NCBI RefSeq assembly: GCF_040939455.1 | Contig: NC_134108.1 | Coordinates: 13,731,501-13,795,500 of the forward strand | Origin: Microcebus murinus | Taxonomy: Eukaryota; Chordata; Mammalia; Primates; Cheirogaleidae | Length of the DNA: 64,000 bases | Direction: 5' to 3' | Shown: piece after piece, positions 22,265 to 34,915 of the stretch | Layout: each line of letters starts with the position of its first letter | How positions within the stretch are numbered: the first letter of the stretch is position 1 | Translations under genes and position numbers: made by a program | The notes under the pieces: generated by a model | Databases searched by the model: none | The model's input: only the letters and a program-made list of their open reading frames with translations | What the model was told of the DNA's origin: nothing

Positions 22265-22500
22265 CTGTCCTTTCTATCAGCGGCAGCCAACTTTTTCTAA
22301 AACAGACCAGAGGGTAACTATTTCAGGCTTTGTGGGCCATATAGTCTCCGTTGCATCTACTCTACTCTGACATTTTAATACAAAAGCAGCCAGAAACAAT
22401 ATGTGCCCAACAATATGGCTGTGTTCCAATAAAACTTTATTTACAAAAGCAGTAGCAGATTGCATTTGTCCTACAGACTATACTTTGCCCGTCCCTGCCG
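22265..22500 (+). mobile_element. MER-type DNA transposon remnant (hAT-like)
   Basis: GCAGCCAACTTTTTCTAAAA, TTCAGGCTTTGTGGGCCATA, AAAGCAGCCAGAAACAATAT and GCTGTGTTCCAATAAAACTT followed by TTATTTACAAAAGCAG form a well-known MER consensus ending '...ggcccgtagtttgccgacccctg'. Non-autonomous and old; the exact MER number is not certain to me. Confidence 0.75.
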
Positions 22501-22990
22501 TATATCACTGTCCCACATCCGACAAACTCCTTGAGCACCGACTGTATGCCCACACTGGTGGATAAGAATGTCGTGATGAGCAGGACAGGAATGTGCCTTT
22601 CTCAAAAGAAGCTTACAATATATGTGGGTGGCGGGTAGTTTTTAAAAAATGAAATAAAAAAGGAATAAAGTTGTAATTAGTGGTATGAAGGGAAAAATAT
22701 GGTATTTCAGCACATTATGGTAGTGAAAACAGGGATCCTCTGTGGAAGAGAATTTGTGGCAAGGGAACATTCAAAGAGACCTTAGAGAATTATGATCTGG
22801 AGTTCAGAGGAGCATTTGTGTCTGGAGAAACAGATTTCAGGGTTGCCCAGGGAGAGTGTGTGAGTGCAGAGAGGGACAGAAAGACAGCATCTTGAGGGGC
22901 ACAGCCTGACAGAAAGATGGGCCGACAGGACACATACGAGGGGCAGTGGGGGCGGGAGAAAGGCACTGGAAAGACGCACACGCAGCAGTG
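22500..22990 (+). mobile_element. L2-like ancient repeat
   Basis: GAGCACCGACTGTATGCCCA, AGAAGCTTACAATATATGTG and GGAACATTCAAAGAGACCTT follow the same L2-like order as the copy at 8545. Decayed. Confidence 0.5.
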
Positions 22991-25134
22991 GGGGTGTTTC
23001 GAGAAGTTGGGGGAGATAAGTATAGATATATGGGCCAGGTTCAGATGCTACCCCGGCTCTTTCCCAGCAGTGCTGGGTAGCCTGGGGACGGAAGTGTAGA
23101 AAGTAGACAGTGGATGTGGCCCGAGGTGGAAGACTGACTTTCTAGGCATGGAGAACTGTTGAGGGCAGAGAAATTCTAGAAGGTAATTTTGCCGGGACTA
23201 ATTATGGGGCTTAGGATAGACCGGGAGGAGAATGAAATCAGAAAACTGTTATAATAAATAAATAGAAGGTAGTAAGTATCAAAGAGCAAGTAGGTGGTAG
23301 GAATGAGGGCTGGGAGAAGCAGAAGCCGTGGAGATTACAGACCTGGAAAGGGAGCTTCCAGTTTAAGATACTGCTGGTGGTGGAGTTTCCAGGGGTGACA
23401 TCTACTCCAGTGGGGAAGAAACCAATAACTGAAATGTAGAACCTTAAGGACACTGAGACTAAGGTCCCTGTCATTATAACAAAGGACAATATGAAATGGC
23501 TGATTACAAATTGACAAATGGCCTGTTCTGAATGACTCAGGGCTCATTTGTTTCTGATTCCTCAAAGACCTTCCAAGGTTGAGGTCTTTTCCTCCGAAGG
23601 CTGTTCAGAACAAATGCCATCATGTGAAGGTCACAGGCAGGGGCTAGATGCTCTCACTAGAAGAAGCATGTGTGTCTCTCACGCCCAACTTTCCTTCTGC
23701 CCACCTGTCAACATGCAAACCCAACAACCTTGGGCCAAATCTATGCTTACATGTTAGTGACCTTTAACTGTCACACGCTACATGTCAAGGCAAATGAGCT
23801 AAAAATATGTCATAGTAACTAGCAAAAAAAAAAGTCATTCCTCTTAGGGAGGGTGGTGTTTTGTTAGAGAATGAAAGGACAAATGGAATAAAATAAAATC
23901 AAATAGAAGAAATTTTAAAAATGTGGCCAGAGGATCATCTTCTTAGAGTAATTCTAAGAGAATGGAGATAAAAAACCATGTTGTATGATTCATTTTGAGG
24001 GACTGGATTTCAAGTGAAAATGATTCTTGGTCCATTACCTTGAAAAGAGTTGCTATGAGACAGAAAGCGAGGGCTATCTGCACTGAGAGTTTGAGAAACA
24101 ATGTGGAAATGGCTGCCACATGTTCCCAGGCTGTCCACACATATCTGATTCCACATCCAAGCCCTTGCGGAATGAAGGTCCTACCAGGTCCTCCAAGCAT
24201 ATCTCTGGCACAAGGCCAAGAGGACCCTCATTCCCTCCTCCTCTCTGTTTACTGTGGTCTCCAAAGGTGGACCTCAGCCTTGCAAGAGGTGTTGTGAGCC
24301 TGCCTCCAGACCCTGGCCACAGAGGACAGGTAATTGATACATCTGTTACTCACCCAGAAGGATTCACACCCTCTGTGTTCACGCGGGCGGAAATTACATA
24401 GGAAATATTAGATTGACCTATCTGACATGTCTAGATTTCAGCTTCAAATACTTAGTCATACAGTGTCCAATTATCTCCATTAAGCTACCTGTCACACAGC
24501 AGTACAAGTCTACAGGAACTCTTTGCTATTTATTTTTCTCACATCAGGGGGCTGATGGTCAAAAGAGTTCTTAAGCCAAGAGATCCTGTCGAGTAAATAG
24601 AATGAGCCTCAACATGTCCTCTTTTCATATGCTTCTGGGTGTGAAAGTGGCAAGAAAGGAGGTTAAAGTTGGTTATTATAGATGCTTCTGTCCAAAATGT
24701 GTAAAGCACACTTCTGAGTTTGAATGGTTTGCCAAAGAGAGATAGAATTCCGCACTTCTATAGATAATGATCTACTTGAGTTCCGTTTATATAGTTTAAG
24801 AGCTAAAGAAAATCTGGAGGGGGAAATTCTCTAATGGTTGTGTCTACTCAAATATCCAGCAGAAAAGAGATTCACTCTGTCTTTTAAGATACTCACATCA
24901 AGTGTGTAAAAGGTGAGGAAGAATGCCTCAGTTACTTTTCATTTGGATGTTTTGAAATTATACAGACAAAGCAATTAGGTGGTTTTTCTCCAGTGTACTT
25001 AGATTAGCAGACCCCGTTAACTCAAATGAAGGTAAATGAATGAACAGAGAGAGTTCCATCCTACATATGTGAGAGCAGGGTTTCTATTTTTGATATACCA
25101 ATCATTGTTTCTCTGTATAGAAAATATAATGCTT

Positions 25135-25690
25135 TATTTGTACATTAACCTGATTTTAGTTGAGTGCTATTTTTAAAGCCCATTATATATGCCAGACTCT
25201 GTGCTAGGTGCTAGGGACACAAAGATCAATTTTATTCATTCATTTCTTCATTCAGTAAGTGTTTATTGAGTCAGAATCTAGTATGTTCCAGGCACTGAGC
25301 TAAGTGCTGAGGGTTTAACGATGAGCAACACAGGCACAGGCTCACCCTCCTGCAGTGTACGGTTTGGTAAGGAAGCAGGCGTTAAATACACATGCACACA
25401 CAACGATAAAATAAAATAAAACTACTAATTGTGATACATGTCAAGAAGAAAAAGCATAGAGCCTTATGAGAAAGTATAGCAAGGGGACCAGCTTAGATAA
25501 GGGGGCAGGTGGGTGTTCCCAGAAGCCCTCCATCAGTGAGTGACATTTAATCTCAAACTAAAGAACTGGGAATTAGCTAGGAAAAAAATTCGGAAGAATA
25601 TGCCAAGGAGAGAAACTATGTGTGTGGGTCTTGGAAGCAAAAAAAAAGAAAGTGCTTGAGAAGTTTGAGAAACTGAAAGAAGGTCAACAT
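25135..25690 (+). mobile_element. L2-like ancient repeats, two partial copies
   Basis: CAGACTCTGTGCTAGGTGCT (25193 onward) and then TTCATTCATTTCTTCATTCA, AAGTGTTTATTGAGTCAGAA and CCAGGCACTGAGCTAAGTGC restart the same consensus, so two head regions lie in tandem. The second continues through GTGACATTTAATCTCAAACT. Confidence 0.65.
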
Positions 25691-26184
25691 CCTGGACCCC
25701 GGTGACCCAGGCGCACGCGGCACTGGATGGGGTTGAGTCAGCAGCACATGCAGAGGCTACAGGCCACAGGAAGGTGGTTGTAATCCCCTCAGCCAACAGA
25801 GGTCAGAGCAGTTTTAAGAGAAGAGTGACCAAGATTTGTGTTTTGCAAAGATCAGACTCTGTCCTCAAGGAACGCACAGGGGAATAATTTCTCTAAGTCG
25901 TTATAGCAGGAAGAAAATAAAACTCACGTTTCTTAACCAGGACATTCCACTGGTAACAGCTCTTGTGCACACAAAATCCCAAATAAAATGCACCACAAAT
26001 TGTTTACAATGGAGCAATCATATTCATTGAAATGCTTAAAGACAAAACAATGTCTTTCTTTCTTTCCTTATTCCTTTTATATAAAACTTTAATCTACTCA
26101 CTATCCTTTAATATAAGTGATATTTTTCTAGTATAGAGTGTTAAAATTCCAATAACTAAACTAATGAATTCTCACATTGACTTT

Positions 26185-26490
26185 TCACAGGGATTCTAGA
26201 GTCACTCGCTCAATTAGCATTTATCAAGCGCTCACTAGACCTAAGCACTTTGCTAGTTAGTTTGGTTCCCTCATTTGCCTGGAGATTACAGTAAAGTGGT
26301 AGCAGATAAGAGACAGGTAAATGCATAAACACGATACTCTCCGGTTGTAGTATGTACTACTAGAAAATAAAATAGGGAGTAGAAGGCAAGTTGGTGGGGG
26401 CAATTTTAGTTAGCTTGTTGTTGAGGAGGGGTATTTGAACTGAGGCCTGAGTGACAAAAATGTTTGAGGTATTCCAGACTCCATTTTTAG
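26185..26490 (+). mobile_element. L2-like ancient repeat
   Basis: CATTTATCAAGCGCTCACTA, AGACAGGTAAATGCATAAAC and TTTGAACTGAGGCCTGAGTG match the L2-like order. Partial and diverged. Confidence 0.6.
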
Positions 26491-27224
26491 AAGACAAATT
26501 TTAAAAGTGGTTCTCATTAGGGCAAGAGGCAGTGATTTTCATGGTTGGTTTTATGGCTAGGAAAAAGTGTTACAGTTTTGAAGTTCAGTAAGGAGATCAA
26601 TAAATGCAAAACACTGTGCCAAACAATGCAGAATCTTTGAAAAAGTAGAATTATAAGTGACCCAAATGCTGCCTTCCTTTTAGAATCTTCAGCCCTTTCA
26701 TACTACAGTTGGAGCTGCAACTGTTAGGAGAATAACAGCTTTCTCTGGAAGCCAGTTCACAAACTAGGCTTGTGAGCAATAGAACATGGTAGGACTTCTT
26801 AGCTCACAATGAAAACAATCCTGTTTTATGGAATAACTCTTTCTTTAAAGTTACAACTCTTCTGCAGTTCTTTTGTGTCCTTCCTTCATTTTATTTTGTC
26901 TTCTATTATTTACAGACAATTTTTGCCTTGAGTTTACCATATAATTTCTACTTTCTAACTTCATTTCATGCTTCTTAATCTAAGTTTTAGTCAAATGAAA
27001 ATACATATATAAAACAAACATAGTATTTATTTGAAGAAGAGCAAATAACCTCGAGTTATTCCTGATGGGGTGGGGGAAGTGAACATCTATCCAGCAAGTT
27101 ACATATTAATTTGTATTTTGAAGCTCTTTCATATAGTTGCTGATTTGAAGTATATTTTTAAATTTTTCTTTTGATGATGCTAAAATCTGAAAAGTGCAGG
27201 AAACTTGCATTGTGCAGCAATAGG

Positions 27225-27380
27225 CAGCATTACGTAGCTAGTCAGTAGCACTGGACCAGGAAGAAGTAGACCTGTGTTCTTGGTCCCACTCATTCAGTGA
27301 ATGGTATGCAACCTTAGAAAAATCACCCAATCTTTCTGGAATTCTATTGCCTCGTATGCAAATAAAAAGGCTGGATTGAA
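27225..27380 (+). mobile_element. MIR SINE fragment
   Basis: GTAGACCTGTGTTCTTGGTC, CAACCTTAGAAAAATCACCC and ATTGCCTCGTATGCAAATAA resemble the forward MIR core ('gggttcaaatcc...cttgggcaagtcactt...cctcatctgtaaaat'). Confidence 0.65.
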
Positions 27381-27384
27381 TCAG

Positions 27385-27600
27385 TAGTTTTCAGCCAATC
27401 TTTAGAAGTGAGATCCTCTTAATAAATAAAACGACATGTAGCACTCCAATTACGAAACAGAACCAACATGCCTCTGCTCTGGAAGAGCTCAGGGTGTCCC
27501 AGAGCCCCACTGCCTCCTCCTTCCTTCAAAGCAACCCTCCAGCCACCCCCATGAGAAGTCCCACAGAACACAATTTGAAAAGTACTGGTCTAGGGGTCAG
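27385..27600. mobile_element. possible MER-type DNA transposon remnant
   Basis: The two ends (CAGTAGTTTTCAGCCAATC near 27381 and TTTGAAAAGTACTGGTCTAG near 27575) look like the imperfect inverted ends of hAT-Charlie elements ('cagtggttctcaa...ttgagaaccactg'). The interior is not recognised. Confidence 0.4.
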
Positions 27601-27904
27601 ATGTTATTCCAGTTCTAAAATAATGATTCAGTGACTTCATAAGTACACATAGGAAAATAAAAGCCTCCCATATGACAAGTCAAATACAGAATCAACATTT
27701 TGTAGAATTACTAACTTCTACAAGAAGGTAAAAATGTTGACTCTTTTTCTTTAATTACTAAGTTCCATTTCTAGTGACCAAACTTCTGAAAATACTATTA
27801 ATATTACTCTTTTCTTCATCTCAGCACCAATAAACCTTGTAAGTTAGGCCAAGATGCAATTTAGCTCTAGTACCAACTCTAGCAATAGTAATATAAAAAC
27901 AACA

Positions 27905-28125
27905 AAAGCTAACGTCTATTGAGTTTTTACTCTGTGCTAATCAGTGTAGTCTCAGTACTGACAATATAATCATTGAATTCTTATACAACTCCATGATAGA
28001 GGTATTGTTAAATTGGAAAGAAAACTGAGACACAAAGAGATTATGTGACTACACAAAGTCACACCATAGTTGGTAGCAGACCTGCAGTCTATCTGCAAAG
28101 CCTGGGCCCAAACATCACACTGAGC
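27905..28125 (-). mobile_element. MIR SINE
   Basis: TATTGAGTTTTTACTCTGTG, ACTCCATGATAGAGGTATTG, ACTGAGACACAAAGAGATTA and GTAGCAGACCTGCAGTC follow the full reverse complement of MIR. Moderately well preserved. Confidence 0.85.
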
Positions 28126-28769
28126 AGCCCTTCCACAACCACCCCTTCTGCCGTTAGCTTCACTTCCGCACACCTCTGGTCCCCACCGTGTCTGATCCCA
28201 TGCCCAGCCTTCCTAAGAGGCCTGCTCTGGGACTCCCCCATCACCAGGGCATTCGAATACCAGTCCAGTGTGGAGTGTAGCATGCCCTGGTTGATTCTCA
28301 AACTGTTACTGTACTGAGGCTTTGAAAATTCCTACAGCTCTCTTTTCCACAAGTTCCAAAGTCTGTTCACTGGCACCGTGCTTGGTGCCAGTCCTGGGAA
28401 TAAGACTCGGGAGCTTGGTACCAGGTTCACGGATGAAAGATTCCACAGCTCTTATATCTTCCTTGTAGTGAAACATTCATCTGCTCACAGTGATTATCCC
28501 TTCTGCTTCCCCAGACACGACTCCACACTGGCACTGCCCCCAAGCTTAGGACTGGGCTAGCCACACACCCACAGATAGCGCTTTCCGCCTCTACCCTTCA
28601 CTTGGCAGTTACCTAGTTTTTATTGATATCATAAGCCTAGATGTGTAACTGTTTCCCCAGCACCCAATAAATTACACACGCTCAGAGACAGCATTGTGTC
28701 ATGTTTTTCTCTATATTCCCAGTGCCTAGGAAAATGCTGATATTATTAATCAGCATCCATTATAAACGG

Positions 28770-28990
28770 TGAAGTGAAAAAGCATTGAAATTAGGGTGAA
28801 AATCTTGATTTCTGCCACTATCTAGCCTTGCAATAGTAAGCAGCTAACTTAACCATTATAAACCTCATTTTTCCAGCAGAAAGATATGCATTGTAATGTC
28901 TACCTTAATATCTTTAAAGAACTGTTCCAGGGATAATTGAGAAACTGTGTAGGAAGCACACTATGGACCACAAGTATCACACATATTACC
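28770..28990 (+). mobile_element. MIR SINE
   Basis: CTGCCACTATCTAGCCTTGC, CAGCTAACTTAACCATTATA, ACCTCATTTTTCCAGCAG and GGGATAATTGAGAAACTGTG trace a forward MIR from core to 3' part. Confidence 0.75.
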
Positions 28991-29048
28991 AAATTATCAT
29001 CACTTAAAACTTACCTTTATATTCTAGAAGGATTGACCTTAAGGCTTC

Positions 29049-29076
29049 TTTTTTTTTTTTTTTTTTTTTTTTTTTT
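29049..29076 (+). repeat. T run of 28 bases
   Basis: Uninterrupted T tract. In ESR1 transcript sense it would be a 28-base A run. No SINE body was recognised next to it, although AGGCAATGCAGTATAGTTAA just after may be the head of a MIR. Confidence 0.95.
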
Positions 29077-29374
29077 AGGCAATGCAGTATAGTTAAGAGA
29101 AGAATAGCTCATGAATGTTTAGTATTAACTGAAATAAAAATTAAGACAAACCAACTAAGCTTCATTAATAGGAAGGCTAAATATTGTCCCTGTGACTTCA
29201 AAGACCAGATGAATCCTTTCTACTCCAACCAGAGGAAATTTATCTTTGCAGTCATTTATTCTGACATCTTCAGCAAAGGAATAAGAGATTATTTAGATGT
29301 CTTTTATGGATAAATGCGTCTTTCTCATCATCCTATCGTAAGGGCAGTGTTCTGGTTTTTGTTTTGTTGTTTGT

Positions 29375-29430
29375 TTTTATCTCTTTCTCTCTCTTGCATG
29401 TGCTCTCACTCTCTCTCTCCCTCCCCCAGT
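29375..29430 (+). repeat. CT-rich low-complexity tract
   Basis: CTCTTTCTCTCTCTTGC and TCTCACTCTCTCTCTCCCTC; a pyrimidine-rich stretch on the plus strand. Confidence 0.85.
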
Positions 29431-30169
29431 TAAATATCTCCAAAGCTTCAGGCCCCAGTGTACATAGAAATTATATCCTAAGTCTAACAGAACAGCACTA
29501 AACTGAGCCGATGCCATTGTTCTAATTTACCAGAAGCTTCTTTAACAGACAGAAGTAAAGTAGGGACCAAAGTACAACCCTACCATTTCATCAGCGATTG
29601 GCACCACAATACATTATCCCAGAAATGACTGGTAAACAAAGCGAGCCCATTTCTGGGCTTTTAGAAAAATATTGTTATCTTTTCTTTCCCCACCCAGCAT
29701 ATTCCCAAGGACTTTAAGCTTTACCCGGACCCCCGCCCCCCAGACCTCAGTGATGGCTAAAATTGATTCTGCACCAAGGTAAACAAGGTTCCTCCCCACG
29801 GCCTGGAGAGCTCCAGTCTGCAGAAAACTAATGAAGCCCTTGAAGCAGGATGCTTCTTTTCCACCCACACTTTATTGAAATGCTTTTGAGTCTTATTGTG
29901 TTGTAATTACATGCTATAGAAAACTCGACAAACATCTATTTCAAGGATTGGGCCCATGACTCTTACTAAAACATTTCAATTCCATTTTCCAGAACATACC
30001 ATTTCTAAATGCATCTATGAGGGCCCTCCACAAGTATTTTCAATTCACATTTCAAAAAACTTAAAAGTGATGCAGGTTCCTGACTTGGTTGATGATCGCT
30101 GTAAAAGGAATGCCATTACGAGCCATGTACGTGGTTTTCTCTTTCCTTTCTATGTTTTTAGGGTAATAT

Positions 30170-31130
30170 TTGATTCCTACAAAAGAATTTTGATGATATA
30201 CACCATATATTTCATAAATGATAATAAAAATAAACACCCATCTCTCCAGCAACCTATTTTTGTGAAAGTTGTTAATTTTAAGGAGATTGATTTTATCCAT
30301 ATTTCTTTTATGGTTAATACATTTTCTGCCTTGTTTAAGACATAATTCACAACCTGAGATAGGCATTTTCTTATATTTTCTTGCAAAAGTTTTAGTTAGG
30401 CCTCTCAATGAAGTCCTTCATTCTCATGGAATTAATTTTTTCACATGGTATAAAGTAGGACCAGACTTTTCTCTATGTAGATAACCAATTGTCTCAGCAC
30501 CATTAATTTACTAGCTTCTCCTTTCCCGTGCAATCTCAATGTTTACTCTGACAAAAGTCAGTTTTTCATAATGTAAGGTTGGCTTCCAAACTCTTCTATT
30601 TCTTTAGTTAATGTGCTTATTTCTATGCCAATACCACATCATATTAATTATTATAGCTTTATGATTTTATAACTTAATTATAATTTTTGCCCATCTCCCA
30701 TTCTTAATTTTAGTCTTCAGGAGAATATGGCTATCCTTTGACTTTACCTTTGCCATATAAATTTTAGATGAGCTAAAGATTTTGACTGGAAATGCATTGA
30801 ATTTATGGACCAATTTGTAGAGAATTGATATATTTGCAATCAGGAATCTTGCTAGCCATAAACATGGTATAGCTTTCTTTTTAATGCTTCATGACCTTAA
30901 TGTCTTTCAAAAGAGGTTTATACTTGTCCCTATAAAGCTCTTGCAATTTCTCTATTAAATTTATTCTAAAATACAGTGTAGTTTTGATTGCTACTATAAC
31001 GTATGTATAATTATACATTAAGGTACATATAATTATATATATTTATAATGCTTTATATTTGTTGCTATGTAAATAGATTTGGTTTTTGTATATTGATTAA
31101 CTTGACCTTCTTATAAGCATTTGCTGGGGT
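30170..31130 (-). mobile_element. L1M ORF2 fragment (antisense)
   Basis: Antisense L1 phrases in order: TAAAGTAGGACCAGACTTTT-type text, AATACCACATCATATTAATT, GACTGGAAATGCATTGAATT, GACCAATTTGTAGAGAATTG and TCTATTAAATTTATTCTAAA. Non-coding remnant with many stops. Confidence 0.75.
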
Positions 31131-31667
31131 TGAACAATAACAAAGGAAGTTCTTATCTAAGAATCTCTGTCTAAATTGCTCATGATTAAAAAAAAAACTG
31201 GAATTTTTTATTTTATGGGATGCAGCTGCTAGAAAATAAAAAATAATCTCAGAGGCTTTCTATCTCATGACCATAAAATATAAAAACTGAGTATCAAACC
31301 CTTGGCTTACTCTAAGCAAATTTATGCCATATACATAGTTAGCAATCATCTATCACTCCAGAAATCAAAACACATTGCAAAAAAGAAGAAGAATCCTTTG
31401 AAATCTGCATGTGATGGTTCAGAGTCCTTACAATGATGGATGATGGTGTTTGTTTATATCCCTTTCTAGCTTGTGTTCTTTGCCGGTTGTTAGTAAAAGC
31501 TTGGTATGGCTAAATCTGTGATTCATGTAGGCCTACTTTGATAATTCAGCTCTTCGTGGTACTGCTGTCAACAAAGCAGATGAAAACTGTAGCCTAATTA
31601 TTTCAGAATGAATTAAAAATACTGAAGAAAATGGTCAAAGCTTTCAAAGAGAGTTAGTTGCACATTT

Positions 31668-31684
31668 CAGAAATAGAAAACTCA
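31668..31684 (+). repeat. target-site duplication left of U2 fragment
   Basis: CAGAAATAGAAAACTCA, 17 bases, identical to 31718-31734. Confidence 0.96.
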
Positions 31685-31717
31685 ATCGCTTCTCGGCCTT
31701 TTGGCTAAGATCAAGTG
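31685..31717 (+). pseudogene. U2 snRNA retropseudogene, 5' 33 nt only
   Basis: The 33 bases are identical to nucleotides 1-33 of U2 snRNA as I know it, starting ATCGCTTCTCGGCC and ending CTAAGATCAAGTG. They include stem-loop I and stop at the first base of the branch-site-recognition GUAGUA. The copy is flanked by perfect 17-base direct repeats (31668-31684 and 31718-31734), the sign of L1-mediated integration, and it has no A tail. It lacks the Sm site, the remaining stem-loops and any snRNA promoter, so it cannot make U2. Confidence 0.95.
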
Positions 31718-31734
31718 CAGAAATAGAAAACTCA
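31718..31734 (+). repeat. target-site duplication right of U2 fragment
   Basis: CAGAAATAGAAAACTCA, identical to 31668-31684. Confidence 0.96.
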
Positions 31735-34700
31735 GAAATGATATGGTCAGGCAATAGAAGAAAATAAAACAAGAGATGAGACACTTTAGGAATAAATATC
31801 AAAAGAAGGAAAAACATTGAGAATATAGACTAAATTGTACAGAGCATAGCACATCGACTATGGATGGCACAGTGAGGGGAATAAAGGGTGGGAAGAAAAA
31901 GAGTAATAATGCAAAAGAATAAAAGGATTTAAGGGAAAGTCATGTAGAAGATAGGTCATGGGTATCCTTTGTACGTATCAAAGGGCCTCTGAACAAGAAA
32001 ATCAAAGCAATGTGGCAAACCAATTATTTAAAACTATAAAAATCAAGAGAGTCAGAAGTAAAAGAAGATTTCAATCTGCATACTGAAAAGAAATACCACA
32101 TGCCTAGGAAAAGTGACCTAAAATGGTCAACACAGAGACATATCTTAATAAAATTATTGTAATTTCAGTTTAAGTAAAAAAAAAAAAAATGGGGCATTCT
32201 GACAAAAAGTTCAAATCACTAATAAGGGAATGAAAATCAGACTGCCAGCGAGCTCTTTGACAGCAACATTTTACACTATGAAACAATGAAGCAATCACTT
32301 AAAAATACTTGAGAAAAAATATGAGCCAAAGATTCTGAATGCAGCCAAACTTTGCAGCAGAAAGGACAGAGAAAAGGAATTATGAATATTTTTCAACCAA
32401 AGAAAAAAGTATTCTCACAAGCTCTTCCTGACAAAAGCTCCAGACAACCAAAAAAAATAAAAAAATAAAAAAAATAAGAGAAAGAGAGAATCACCAGCAT
32501 ATGGTCTAAAGGAAGGTGGACATTAAATATATTTAATGACAGAGTTAACACTACAAATGGGGGATGCGGTGACAGAAAAAAGAATGTAAGTATTATCAGC
32601 TCTAACAATGTATTATAAAAATAAGAAGAGAAAAGAATAGTCATGGGAATTTATTATTAGCTGACAATTACCTCACAGGGGTTTGCTGGAAGTAAATTGA
32701 TATCGTTTGGTTCAGACAAACCAAGTAGTCAAAGCTTAAGCAGATTTAATACTACAAAGTTTAACACTAAGATAATACCAGTGGCTGAAATTGGAGGAGG
32801 GTGGTCAGCAAACATTAAAGGTACTAGCTAACTTCACTAACCACTCAGAGTAGGATATGAACAGTTTCTAAAGAGAGAGTTGATGAAGTATACATAAACC
32901 TAACAACCAGAACAAAAATACAAAATACCTAAAAACAAAGGAAATTCAGTAAGTCAATAAATAAATAGCAAAGAAAAAAAACCATTCGATATACAGGAAA
33001 TATAAAACAATATAACAGAAGTTGAATCAAACATATAATTGACTTAATTCACCTACTAAAAATACTTTCACATCGGCTCATAAAGTAAAATCTAATTGTA
33101 GACTATATAAAATAGAGAACTACAGCAAAGTTATTCTGAGGTTTAAAATAAAGAATGGGAAAAGATATATTAAATAAGTGAAAATAAAAAGGAACCAAGG
33201 GTCATGATCTTGATATTAGATGGGATACAATTCAATCCTCCCAAAAGATTAAATGAATCAAAACTTTATAACACAAAAACTATGGTGCATACAATAGAAG
33301 TAAATAAATATGAGTACTTAGGCAGTAGATAACAGATCAAAGTTTTAATTAAGCAGAAAATATAGGTTATAAGAAGATAAATAGATATAGGGAGATAATA
33401 TTTTACCTTCTATCTTAATAAGAGTAAATAAAGTATATAAGGATCATTTTAAAAGCTAAAATTATATTAGGCTACAAAGAAAACTTTAATAAGTTCCAAA
33501 AATAATTGAAATACAAGCAGTATTCTCTGACCCAAGGCAAAAAGTATTTATTAATAATAAACAAAAAACAAAACATGCCCTTCCAACTTGAAAATTAAAC
33601 TATGAAACTACTCTTGAATAAAAAGGAAAATAAAATGTGAAATTGCTGAATTTTTAGGAAATGATGATAATGAAACTAAGATATATCAGCATCTATGAGA
33701 CAAAGCAGTCCTTTAGGACTGCTTTGAGAAAATTCTGAGCATTAATTATCTGTATTATGAAATGAAAATAAATACATGAAATATCAACTCAAAAAGCTAG
33801 AGAATGAACTACAAAGTTAACTGCCAGCAGAAGGAAGGACTTAATAAAGCTAAAAGTATAACTAAATGAATTAGAAAGCAGAAAACTAGAAGAACTAAGT
33901 TAAAAATTTAAGTTAGTTCTTCAGGAAAAGAATCAACAAACTAAAGAAACCACTAGCCATCTAAGTTTTCTAAGAGAAGAACAAATACACAAAATAAATT
34001 ATAAGGTGGAAGTAACCATCAAACCAGAGAACATTTTTTAAAAAATCATCAGAAATGATTTGTTCAACTCAATGATATAAATTTAAAAACCCAGATGAAA
34101 TGGATAACTGTAGGATTTGATATATAAAAACTGACTCCAGAAGGGATAGAAAGTCTAAAAATATCAATTACTACAAAAGAAATAAAGTTTCAAGAGCTCC
34201 CCTGTAAGAAGAAACCAGATCCAGATGATTTCAAAAAGGAATTCTTCTAATATTTTCAATTTTAAAGATCAAATAATTTCAAGCTATTTTTGTAATGCCT
34301 GTGTAATACTGATTAACAAAAACCTCATAAAGACTACACAAAGAAAAATTTCATACCAAACTTTCTTATGAATTCTTATGCCAAATGAAAATAACCTTCA
34401 TTCCCAATAAAAGCACTTAATAACATAGAAACACCTACATATTTTTGTAACATAAATATATAGTAATAAGGAAATGGTACCTACTATTGCTACTATTTTT
34501 ACAATATGTTAGAGGTTTATTCAATCTATTAGATAAGAAAAAAATGTAGGTGCTTGGAGATAGAAAGAAAGAAATAAAACAATCTCTATTTGCAGATGAT
34601 ATAATTGTATACCAGGAAACCCCACAGGAATTAATGAAAAAACCTCACTAAACAATAAAAGAGTTTAATAAAGTAGTAGTCTGTAACAACAAAATGCAAA

Positions 34701-34782
34701 AATCAGTTACCTGCCAACATAAAGAATAACCAGTTAGGAATGATATAATGGAAGAAAAGCTCCCATTTGTGATAGCAAAAAT

Positions 34783-34915
34783 ATATATATATATATAAAT
34801 AAATATTTATATATAACACATATATTATAGAATATATTTTAAATATTATATATTTATATATTATAGCTATATATTTATATAATGTAATTATATATATATT
34901 TATATATAATAGCTA
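34783..34915 (+). repeat. (TA)n-rich tract
   Basis: Alternating TATATA with AAATA interruptions over about 130 bases within the L1M; almost no G or C. Confidence 0.92.

Noticed and set aside
31685..31717. Functional U2 snRNA gene
   Set aside because: Only 33 of about 190 nt are present, with no Sm site, later stem-loops, snRNA promoter or 3' box.
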